Of a DNA stretch of 64,000 nucleotides, positions 11,172-22,500 are shown one piece after another; the stretch's first letter is position 1, and each line of letters opens with the position of its first letter. A program made the position numbers and the translations under genes. The notes under the pieces were generated by a model. The model searched no databases and was not told the origin of the DNA. It worked only from the letters and a program-made list of their open reading frames with translations. The stretch lies in the NCBI GenBank assembly GCA_949775045.1, contig OX459108.1, forward strand, positions 5,262,461 to 5,326,460. The letters are read 5' to 3'. The DNA is from Metridium senile. Its lineage: Eukaryota > Cnidaria > Anthozoa > Actiniaria > Metridiidae.

Positions 11172-12018
11172 GACGTACAGATTTATGGACGGCTTAAGGT
11201 GGCCCAGGGGTATTTATTTACGTAAAAACAATTTATTTTGAACTTCAAATTTTGGCGCAAAAACTTCTTCGATTGCTTTAAAAATCGGGATTATAACTAA
11301 TCATTGTCTCTAGTTTATAGATATTTAAACGTTATTTTAAAAATACTGATGTCGTAAGAGCAATGCGCTTGCAAACGCGAACTCGACTTTGAGATTTTAT
11401 GGCTATTTCTAAAAATCGAAACCACTCGATTTTGCGTCTATGGACTCATATACTTCACTACTTTTACGTGATAAATGGCCAAATTAATCGAGACCTTGCA
11501 AGCTCAGGAAATACGAGTACTCAAAATAGAACACACAAATGTATAGCTTATAAAGACTCGAACAGAGACGCACAATAAAATCATTGCTTTCGAAATCGTT
11601 ACTCACCACTATGTTGTACAATGCTTTCCCAGTCTGAAGGCCAAATTTTAGTGAAATTGACATACTGTGTGCAGCACTATCAAGACTGATAAAAAAAAAA
11701 AATTATCGATGCATTATTCAAAATAGCTAGAGAATCTAATTTTTGCTCAGTATTAACTTAAATGGTAATTCTAGCGATTCTCAAAAACACAAGATGTAAA
11801 CAAATCATTGTAAAAGTACCTTACAAAGTTTGAGCATGTTCCATTCATACGGTTTGGAGAAATGGAGAAGTAAAGTTGACCGTATATAAATCTTGGCGAC
11901 ACCGCCGAGTTGCAGTTGCAGTGAAAAGCCAGCATCTGCTTTTGTTGATGCATTTAAAATTTGCAATATTTTTTTAAAAGTCCCGCGAGAGATATCCCGT
12001 TGGGACCAATTACTGAAC
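11172..12018. other. AT-rich non-coding
   Basis: Nothing was recognised between two Harbinger-like elements. Codon use in the short frames here is not coding-like. Confidence 0.35.
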
Positions 12019-12021
12019 TAA

Positions 12022-12218
12022 GACCCCGTCTACACGGATCCGGATACTTTTGAAACCGCATACTTTTTGATGGGAATCGGCCTATCGTCAACACGAATCC
12101 AGTGAATCCGGTCACCGAAACCGCATACTTTTACTTAAATCCTCCGGATACGCGGATTCGTGTGGACGCAAATATTTCTATGCGGTTTCAGCCGGATCGG
12201 ATTCGTGTAGACGAGGCC
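12022..12218. mobile_element. PIF/Harbinger-like MITE, TAA target duplication
   Basis: A 197-bp element flanked by TAA on both sides (12019-12021 and 12219-12221). The ends are inverted: GACCCCGTCTACACGGATCC against GGCCTCGTCTACACGAATCC. Inside, AAACCGCATA and TATGCGGTTT also pair. No coding capacity. Confidence 0.65.
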
Positions 12219-12724
12219 TAATGTAAGTTTATAATATAATATTGCTAAATTAGACACATCAAATAAGCTAAAAAAATTGGGGGTCACAGTCGTTGTTTTC
12301 GAGCTAAATGGCCTCAAAATCGGCATTTTTCGCAAGCTGCGTGACGGAATGTCTTGGTGGCAAAAACAAGATCAAAATTAGTAAAAACTGTTAGTCATAA
12401 TATTTGGAAATAAAGCGATTTTTTGACACAAAACGTGAACAAAATGACCGTCTTTTGTTGTTTTCGAGGGCTTAAAGAAGTGGAAAAAGCCAATTTTCTG
12501 CGAGATAAAATATGTCATTTTTTTCCAAAAACTGAACGAAGACTTATCTTTAGAGTTTAGTAGTTATTTCGATTTATAAGATAAAAATTGGGGGCACTGT
12601 TTTTTTTTTGAGTTATTGTGCTTCAAACATCGACAATCGGTTCGCTTGCTTGTTTTCTTAACAAAGGTCACCCCCATTTTTTTTATCTTATTTGATGCTT
12701 GCAAAGTCTCAGGAAATTGACATT

Positions 12725-13065
12725 TACTTCGCATTTTCTCGCCTACGTCTTGATTGCACGATGCCTGTAAAAGCTGTTGGAGACCCACTTCACTCGCTGA
12801 AAAGCTACAGGAGGCATTTACATCTGGTTGGATCAACCCAACACCCACTGTACCCAATGAACTACCAAATCGACTGTGTGACACTTCATCCCCTCCACCA
12901 AGCATCGGCCAAGTAAGTCTGTCCTTAAACGGCTTAACCCCAAGAAAGCTACTTGTAGCGATGGTATCCCTGTGTGGCTCTTGAAGAAACATTACTAGCA
13001 ACAAGCTACTTTCGTCCATGATATTGTATCTGCGCGCACACAGCACTTTTGGACAGATTTATATA
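12725..13065 (+). pseudogene. Decayed reverse-transcriptase fragment
   Basis: Plus-strand frames give, in order, LAEKLQEAFTSGWINPTPT, PPPSIGQV, then a LxxLNPRKA-like piece, SDGIPVWLLK and VHDIVSAR. This is the 'LNPRKATGSDGIP..LLK' start of an RT domain as seen in many LINEs. Frameshifts break it repeatedly. The longer frame on the other strand is a shadow. Confidence 0.55.
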
Positions 13066-13230
13066 CAAACATTTATTATTTGTAATACCATGATCACCTC
13101 GGGATCCATTGTTTTAAAAGGGACGTTATATCGCAAGCTAATCTTCCCTCATTAAGAAAATTAGAACTAATTTTGGCCTGTATTACAAACTAATACCATG
13201 ACTTCTTCGGATTAAATGTCTCTCAGCCTT

Positions 13231-13262
13231 TTTTTTGGGAGGGGGGGGGGGGGGGGGGGGGA
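13231..13262. repeat. Poly-G tract
   Basis: A near-pure G run of about 25-30 bp. Similar long G or C homopolymers occur at about 38085, 38383, 35700, 40507 and 50762, each a likely assembly-length uncertainty. Confidence 0.8.
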
Positions 13263-13518
13263 AGTAAACAGGTTTTGGGGTTCCTGTGTTGTTATGAGCG
13301 AGCAAAATAGGAAGCAAAGGGGGGAGGGGGAAAGGAATTTTACGCGTTATCGTATTTTACAAACAAGTTTTTACTACTACTTGTATTTGAAATACGTATA
13401 TTCAGAGTATTTTACAGTTGATTGCGATCGTATTTTAAAGACAACCTTTATGAAATGGTTGTAAATGTATACAAGGCAGGATTTTCTATACATGTTGACT
13501 AAAGTGATGTAGATGATG

Positions 13519-13576
13519 TTATCTTAGACGATCCCATCGCCAAACAGTACCATCATCACAGACACAGACTAGGATC
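13519..13576 (-). CDS. EED: EED last coding exon (WRWDRLR-stop)
   Basis: A 58-bp exon after acceptor TTATTAG, phase 2 in, encoding [18 protein letters not shown] and TAA at 13519-13521. It finishes the last propeller blade. It is separated from the previous exon (18592-18660) by about 5 kb of satellites and a transposon, and would be easy to miss automatically. Confidence 0.9.
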
Positions 13577-16500
13577 CTAATAACCAAAACAAAGCGTTAT
13601 CATTAATACCATCACGGCCTCGTCATTATAGAAAGGGTTATCATCAATGCCACCACAGCCTCGTCATTATACAAAGGGTTATCATCAATACCATCACGGC
13701 CTCGTCATTATACAAAGGGTTATCATCAATACCATCACGGCCTCGTCATTATACAAAGAGTTATCATCAATACCATTACGGCCTCGTCACTATAGAAAGG
13801 GTTATCATCAATACCATCACGGCCTCGTCATTATACAAAGAGTTATCATCAATACCATTACGGCCTCGTCACTATAGAAAGGGTTATCATCAATACCATC
13901 ACGGCCTCGTCATTATACAAAGAGTTATCATCAATACCATTACGGCCTCGTCACTATAGAAAGGGTTATCATCAATACCATCACGGCCTCGTCATTATAC
14001 AAAGGCATACCCCGAAACCCGGACCCGGACCCGGACCCGGACCCGGACCCGGACCCGGACCCGGACCCGGACCCGGACCCGGACCCGGACCCGGACCCGG
14101 ACCCGGACCCGGACCCGGACCCGGACCCGGACCCGGACCCGGACCCGGACCCGGACCCGGACCCGGACCCGGACCCGGACCCGGACCCGGACCCGGACCC
14201 GGACCCGGACCCGGACCCGGACCCGGACCCGGACCCGGACCCGGACCCGGACCCGGACCCGGACCCGGACCCGGACCCGGACCCGGACCCGGACCCGGAC
14301 CCGGACCCGGACCCGGACCCGGACCCGGACCCGGACCCGGACCCGGACCCGGACCCGGACCCGGACCCGGACCCGGACCCGGACCCGGACCCGGACCCGG
14401 ACCCGGACCCGGACCCGGACCCGGACCCGGACCCGGACCCGGACCCGGACCCGGACCCGGACCCGGACCCGGACCCGGACCCGGACCCGGACCCGGACCC
14501 GGACCCGGACCCGGACCCGGACCCGGACCCGGACCCGGACCCGGACCCGGACCCGGACCCGGACCCGGACCCGGACCCGGACCCGGACCCGGACCCGGAC
14601 CCGGACCCGGACCCGGACCCGGACCCGGACCCGGACCCGGACCCGGACCCGGACCCGGACCCGGACCCGGACCCGGACCCGGACCCGGACCCGGACCCGG
14701 ACCCGGACTCGGACTCGGACTCGGACTCGGACTCGGACTCGGACTCGGACTCGGACTCGGACTCGGACTTAGACGGACTATAAAAAAAAATAATAATAAT
14801 AATAATAATAATAATGATGACAAAAGAAAAAAATAACTTTTTTTTTTTTTAACAATAACTGTAACAGTTTCGTTCACTTGAGTCGAATAAAATACTTCAA
14901 ATTTACCCTAAGTTGATTTGAACAAATGTAGAAGTACTAGGCATATATTAAGTCTCCCGTGACCTCATGACACTACTGAAACGCGATTTTATTCTACTAT
15001 TATGCCAAGAGTGGTTTTTATAACTCATAAGTTTCTATTTTTCCCCTCAGTTTAATTAATAAAGCCTTGAATATTTTTTTTAGTCAGATATTCGCTTGTC
15101 ATTTGCATAGCAAATACCATTGTCAATCCGTTTACCGTGTTTGACGAATAGTGACGAATAGTCGCAATGTATATACCTTATCAAAAATACGTTGTCTGGT
15201 CCGCCGCACAGTCCTCGCGCCAAGACTGTGAAAGATATTGGTTATATCTAATCAGTAATTAATTTATTTGCACGTTCACACTCTAGTGTGGTACTTTTTT
15301 CAACGAAATAGTGTTGTGCCTACTTTTATTTTCTTGTTTTATCACTCTCCTCAAAATATTCACTGTGTTTTCCTTCACGGTCTTGGCGCGAGGACTGTGC
15401 GGCGGACCCGACAAAGTTTTTTGGATTAGGTGTATGTAAGATATCTGTCAGCGAGTCGCCGCGCCCAGATGTTTATCTAGGTAAACGATTGCGTTTAATA
15501 TAAATCATTACGTAAAATACATAAGACTTACCTAAATGATTCCGCAATAAATCATGTAATCATTTCTAGAAATAGCTAAATACTAGAATAAATAAAGGTC
15601 TAAAATCAGTTCCAGTTCGCTCTGAGCTCACTCTGAGTTGTACACGATTAGTGAAATAAAGTGGCCTTCATCAGTTGTCAGCATGAAAGAAAACTGCGAA
15701 TTATATAATTCAGTTATTTAGTTCTCTTCACCGACATGATTTATACTATTCACACAAATATCGACTATCGTTATCAAATGTTAATGTTATTTAGGTGAAA
15801 TGGTTGTATATGTTGAGGTTGCTGTATGGCGTGTAATTATCTACAGCTCATTTAGATTATAGTCAGCCTTCACATACAAAACGGCTTATACTCGTATATA
15901 TTCGCTATTAACTTTAACTAAATGATTTTGATTTTGTTTGATTATAGTTCTCCCTATTTTGTCGCAATATGCGACATCCAAATAGCTAAAAACGCAGAAT
16001 AAGTACAAAAGCTATCTTTTTTTAATCATATATACGCAAGTATAATCTTGTACAAATTTTTGAAGAAAACAGCGCGCAGAGTTTTCTTTCATGCTGACAA
16101 CTGATGAAGGCCACTTTATTTCACTAATCGTGTACAACTCAGAGTGAGCTCAGAGCGAACTGGAACTGATTTTAGACCTTTATTTATTCTAGTATTTAGC
16201 TATTTCTAGAAATGATTACATGATTTATTGCGGAATCATTTAGGTAAGTCTTATGTATTTTACGTAATGATTTATATTTAAACGCAATCGTTTACCTAGA
16301 TAAACATCTGGGCGCGGCGACTCGCTGACAGATATCTTACATATACATTGCGACTATTCGTCACTATTCGTCAAACACGGTAAACGGATTGACAATGGTA
16401 TTTGCTATGCAAATGACAAGCGAATATCTGACTAAAAAAAATATTCAAGGCTTTATTAATTAAACTGAGGGGAAAAATAGAAACTTATGAGTTATAAAAA

Positions 16501-19500
16501 CCACTCTTGGCATAATAGTAGAATAAAATCGCGTTTCAGTAGTGTCATGAGGTCACGGGAGACTTAATATATGCCTAGTACTTCTACATTTGTTCAAATC
16601 AACTTAGGGTAAATTTGAAGTATTTTATTCGACTCAAGTGAACGAAACTGTTACAGTTATTGTTAGAAAAAAAAAGTTATTTTTTTCTTTTGTCATCATT
16701 ATTATTATTATTTATTTATTTTTTTGTATTTTTTTCTTTTATAGTCCGTCTAAGTCCGAGTCCGAGTCCGAGTCCGAGTCCGAGTCCGGGTTTCGGGGTA
16801 TGCCTTATACAAAGGGTTATCATCAATACCATTACGGCCTCGTCACTATAGAAAGGGTTATCATCAATACCATCACGGCCTCGTCATTATACAAAGGGTT
16901 ATCATCAATACCGGATCACGTTATCAGCGTGAAAAAGGCCCAATATCACTATCAACTTCATCACCACTACTTTTATCAACTTCATCAACACTACTTTTAT
17001 CATCTTCATTACCACTACTTTTATCATCTTTATCACCACTACTTTTATCATCTTCATTACCACTACTTTTATCATCTTCATTACCACTACTTTTATCATC
17101 TTCATAAACACTACTTTTATCATCTTCATCACCACTACTTTTATCATCTTCATTATCATCGTCAGATATCATCCAAATCGTCATAATCACAACCATCATC
17201 ATTATGCCTGTCATTATCATCGTCATCATCTTCGCCATTTTTATTATCACTATATCATCACCATAACTAACCTACTAACATCACTACCATCTAGATCATC
17301 ATACATCACTACCATCTAGATCATCATACATCACTACCATCTAGATCATCATACATCACTACCATCTAGATCATCATACATCACTACCATCTAGATCATC
17401 ATACATCACTACCATCTAGATCATCATACATCACTACCATCTAGATCATCATACATCACTACCATCTAGATCATCATACATCACTACCATCAAGATCATC
17501 ATCCATCACTACCATCTAGATCATCATACATCACTAACATCTAGATCATCATACATCACTACCATCTAGATCATCATACATCACTACCATCTAGATCATC
17601 ATACATCACTACCATCTAGATCATCATACATCACTACCATCTAGATCATCATACATCACTACCATCTAGATCATCATACATCACTACCATCTAGATCATC
17701 ATACATCACTACCATCTAGATCATCATACATCACTACCATCTAGATCATCATACATCACTACCATCAAGATCATCATCCATCACTACCATCTAGATCATC
17801 ATACATCACTAACATCTAGATCATCATACATCACTACCATCTAGATCATCATACATCACTACCATCTAGATCATCATACATCACTACCATCTAGATCATA
17901 CATCACTACCATCTAGATCATCATACATCACTACCATCTAGATCATCATACATCACTACCATCTAGATCATCATACATCACTAACATCTAGATCATCATA
18001 CATCACTACCATCAAGATCATCATACATCACTAACATCAAGATCATCATACATCACTACCATCTAGATCATCATACATCACTACCATCTAGATCATCATA
18101 CATCACTACCATCAAGATCATCATACATCACTAACATCTAGATCATCATACATCACTAACATCAAGATCATCATACATCACTACCATCTAGATCATCATA
18201 CATCACTAACATCTAGATCATCATACATCACTAACATCTAGATCATCATACATCACTACCATCTAGATCATCATACATCACTACCATCAAGATCATCATA
18301 CATCACTACCATCTAGATCATCATACATCACTACCATCTAGATCATCATACATCACTACCATCAAGATCATCATACATCACTACCATCAAGATCATCATA
18401 CATCACTACCATCTAGATCATCATACATCACTACCATCTAGATCATCATACATCACTACCATCAAGATCATCATACATCACTACCATCAAGATCATCATA
18501 CATCACTACCATCTAGATCATCATACATCACTACCATCAAGATCATCATCAATTAACCAGGTACAAGAACCCAATCATAGGCAATACTTACTTGCCGTCG
18601 AAGCTGAACGCTGTTTGTCGTATCGCAGCTGTACACTTGTTATGAATCAAAGTAGAACATCTGAAACCAAAACTTTGTTATCATTTATTATACAAAGACA
18701 AAGACAAGTATAAACACGAAAAAACACGAATACAGACACAAATACAGACACGAATACAAACACGAATATAAATACAGACACAAATAAAAACACAAGTACA
18801 AGTGCAAACACGAAAACAAACACGAGTACAAGTACAAACACGATTACAAACACGAATACAAGTACAAACATGAAAACAAACATGAATACAAACACAAATA
18901 CAAGTACAAACACGAAAACAAACACGAATACAAACACGAATACAAGTACAAACATGAAAACAAACACGAATACAAACACGAATACAAGTACAAACATGAA
19001 AACAAACACGATTACAAACACGAATACAAGTACAAACATGAAAACAAACATGAATACAAACACAAATACAAGTACAAACACGAAAACAAACACGAAAACA
19101 AACACGAATACAAACACGAATACAAGTACAAACATGAAAACAAACACGATTACAAACACGAATACAAGTACAAACATGAAAACAAACATGAATACAAACA
19201 CAAATACAAGTACAAACACGAAAACAAACACGAAAACAAACACGAATACAAACACGAATACAAGTACAAACATGAAAACAAACACGAATACAAGTACAAG
19301 TGCAAACATGAAAACTAACACAACTACAAGTATAAACATGAAAACAAACACGAATACAAGTACAAACACGAATACAAACACCAATACAAGTACAAACACG
19401 AAAACAAACACGAATACAAGTACAAGTATAAACACGAAAACAAACACGACTACAGACACAAATACAAACACGAATACAAGTACAAACACGAAAACAAACA

Positions 19501-22500
19501 CGAATACAAGTACAAACACAAAAACAGTGATGATCAATCAATATTGACAAGCAAGTGGATGAATTCATTCTTTGTATTTTCCTTCTATTGTTATCTATGT
19601 TTTTGTATTCTTTACAATTGTAATTTATTCATTTGCGTACCTATAAATACGTACTTTATACATTCTTGCATTAAACTACTTGATAATGACATCTAGATGA
19701 TGTCAAAACGTTGTATCCTCGCGTTTGTATTCATTCTCAAGTGGATGATTGGATGAATAAATGGATACAATACAATATTCTTGTTTAAGGAGGGAGACGA
19801 TATAATATGAATTATATCGAATGATATAATACCAATTAATTAAAACTTGTATGAATGAATGCATGAATGAATGAATGAGATTATTGACAGACAATACAAA
19901 AAGTACATACCTTGCTTTGCTTGGATCTTCAAAGCCAATGTCCCATACAAATACCTTGCCTACTTGATTACCAGCAGCCATTAACTATACCAAGAATAAA
20001 GTGTGAATTGATTATTTAGTAATAAATTAATATTTGATTTACAGTTCATTCTCTCTGAACGACCACTCTCGTAAGCGACCTCCTCTTGTAAGCGACCACT
20101 ATTTCAATTTCCCGTTTTGTTTCCCATATCAACGTTGTAATAAATCTCTCTCATAAGTGACCACAACCACCTTTAGGGTTCAAGTTTTGGAATTTCATTG
20201 TTTTCCTCTCTCGTAACCAACCCTGCATAATCATAAGACTGCTGATTTTTGGAAAACAATACCTAAAACATCTTTAGAGTTACCATGGCAGAAGAAATAT
20301 GCCAAACAAAGAGTTGTGTAACGTTGTGTTCCGACGTGTTACAAATTACGCATGGTTTGGGCTTCCTGTGTTAAGGTTTTCGTAAGAGACAATCTCCTGT
20401 AAGCAACAATTTCTTGAGTCGAGGGTGGCCGCTTACGATCGAGTCAACTGTAATTGAATGGAAAGATGGATGTAGCAATTATCCTCACCCTTTGTTCGTA
20501 GTCCAGTGAAAATCTCATGTACCAAATATCACACTGATGGAAATCAAACCTAAAAAAAAACACTTAAAGAAATAAGAGAAAGAGACTTCATAAGGCATTA
20601 AGTTTTAATGAAATTATCCAAACGTTTCGCCCTTCCAGGCTTCTTCAGTGGATTAACAATGGTTGGTAAATGGCTCAATATTTGAATAATATACAAAAAT
20701 ACCTACAAGGCAATCGCTGCACTCGGGCTAAAATAAACCTGAATCGGGCAAAATATTTACATATTTACGCCCGAGAACATCAACTCTACATTGTTATAAC
20801 ACGTAGTGTAGAGTGCAAGTAATATAAGAGGAATGTACATCTAATATTGTTACCTGTGTAACAGCTCAACACCATGGTCATTATTACCAGTCTGTAAGAA
20901 ACAAAATCAACCACAAACAATTAGAAAATAACTATTAGAAAGGCGCATGCTTTATGAGAGCACACAGCACACACGTTTGCATGTTGATCAAATATGTCAA
21001 TATGCATTTTATATAATTGAAAACTTACTTGCTGTGCAGCAGTTGGGGATTGTCAAACCAAGAAGTGTTGAGAAGAACTCTGCTTCTCTTAACACTTCCC
21101 TCGTGTCCTATCAATCCCAGCTTATTTTGCACACAGCTTACATTTTATATTTCTTCAGTCATCCATATAAAAATACATTCTAAAGCTACATCAGTGTATA
21201 AACATGGCCTTCATTCTGATATAATACATAAAAAAATACACACCTAAAATTATATACATCTATTTAAATTTGCTTCAAAACCAACTACTACAACCATTTC
21301 CTATTATTATATTCCACCAAAACTTACAATCAAAATGTGCTATGATAATTAATAACAAGAGGACAAAGATACTGAAATCCTTTGCAGCCTGTGAGTGTGG
21401 ACTGTAGCTTTGGTTGTGACAATTATTTTTAAAATAGATGTATAAGCCCAGTACAGTAAATACTTGATTTAATACAGGATTATAAAACAGCGCGCTTGTC
21501 TCTATACTGTGATATAAACACGCTGGGAGCTGAAGAGCAAGAGAGAAGTTGTAAAGAAACATGAGGCATAGCCGATTGTTTCTTTGACTTCTCAAGTGTT
21601 CTACAGCTCCCAGAGTGTTTATATCACAGTATATAGACACAAGCGGCCTGTTTTTATTGCTTTTATCAAATATTTTTGCTGGGCGTGTCTCTGCCATCTG
21701 ATATAAACATGGTAGCCAGCCAATCAGAGTGCACATAGTATCACACATTTAACAACTTAATGCTAAATATCTAAAGTACCTACTCACCTTTTGTAAAATA
21801 TCATCTAGTTTGGCATCAGGCTTCCAACACACTATACAGTTTTCACAAGACTAGGAAAAAAATACATTTATTTAATAATATTTAGCAGAATGTTGGTTGT
21901 TTTCAAGAATGTTTGGACAGCTTAGTTTTGACTGCTAACGCTAGTCTAAGTTTTCAGGTGAATGAGTAACCCTGCAAGCAGAGTCTCCTTTGCCTTCCCC
22001 GTGAGAGAGAAAGGAAAGAGAGACTCTGCCGAAGCCTGTCGTTTCTTTCATGTACTGCTAGCCCAAGACCCGGGGCTAGTCAAACTGGTTTTGCTTCCGG
22101 TCAAACTTGTTTTTGTGTGCATAGTTGAATTAATGATTTATTCCGATGACCAAAACTGCGCCCACAAGCATAATATGGCGGCGACCGTTTGTAAGGCTAT
22201 AACTGACATGTTTGAAAGTCTATTTTCCTTGAAGAAATTTCAATTATCGACTTATCAAGAGAGAGGATTAACAGAATTTATCTTGGGACAAGATACCTTT
22301 GTTTTTTTACCGACCGGGCACGGCAAATCGCTCATTTATCAGTTCGCTATTCTGATAGCCCACAAGTTGTACGAGGTCGAAGGTTACCGGAAACGGAAAT
22401 GTTATTTTATAGCAAGTGGGCGTGGAAATTATTCAGTTTCTAAGCAACCGGCGGGCATGCTCAAATGAAAAACGACAGGCTTTCGGCAGAGTCTCTCTTT

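Larger units (their letters stand above)
14004..16804. mobile_element. Foldback/MULE-like element, 2.8 kb
   Basis: Termini GGCATACCCCGAAACCCGG and its complement are flanked by a 9-bp duplication TTATACAAA (13995-14003 and 16805-16813). Nine-base duplications with very long inverted repeats are typical of Mutator-like and Drosophila FB elements. The right arm is about 725 bp (16080-16804). The left arm (14004-15696) matches it almost base for base, apart from a huge expansion of the hexamer array and a 261-bp MITE inserted at 15174-15434. An unpaired centre of about 380 bp (15697-16079) has no ORF. Non-autonomous. It lies in the last EED intron. Confidence 0.8.

Noticed and set aside
12564..13046. 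A 160-codon minus-strand frame
   Set aside because: The recognisable protein words are on the plus strand (RT fragment); the minus frame is its shadow.
13981..14877. A 298-codon Gly-Pro/Ser-Pro protein on the minus strand
   Set aside because: It is only the reading of the CCCGGA/CTCGGA hexamer array; it lies inside a transposon arm in an intron.
17277..18550. Possible CRISPR array (regular 25-bp repeats)
   Set aside because: The units are contiguous with no unique spacers, and the context is an intron of a eukaryotic gene.
18647..19568. Long Val-Phe and Cys-Arg frames (minus) and an Asn-Thr frame (plus)
   Set aside because: They are artefacts of a 6-bp-period tandem array with no stop codons in several frames.
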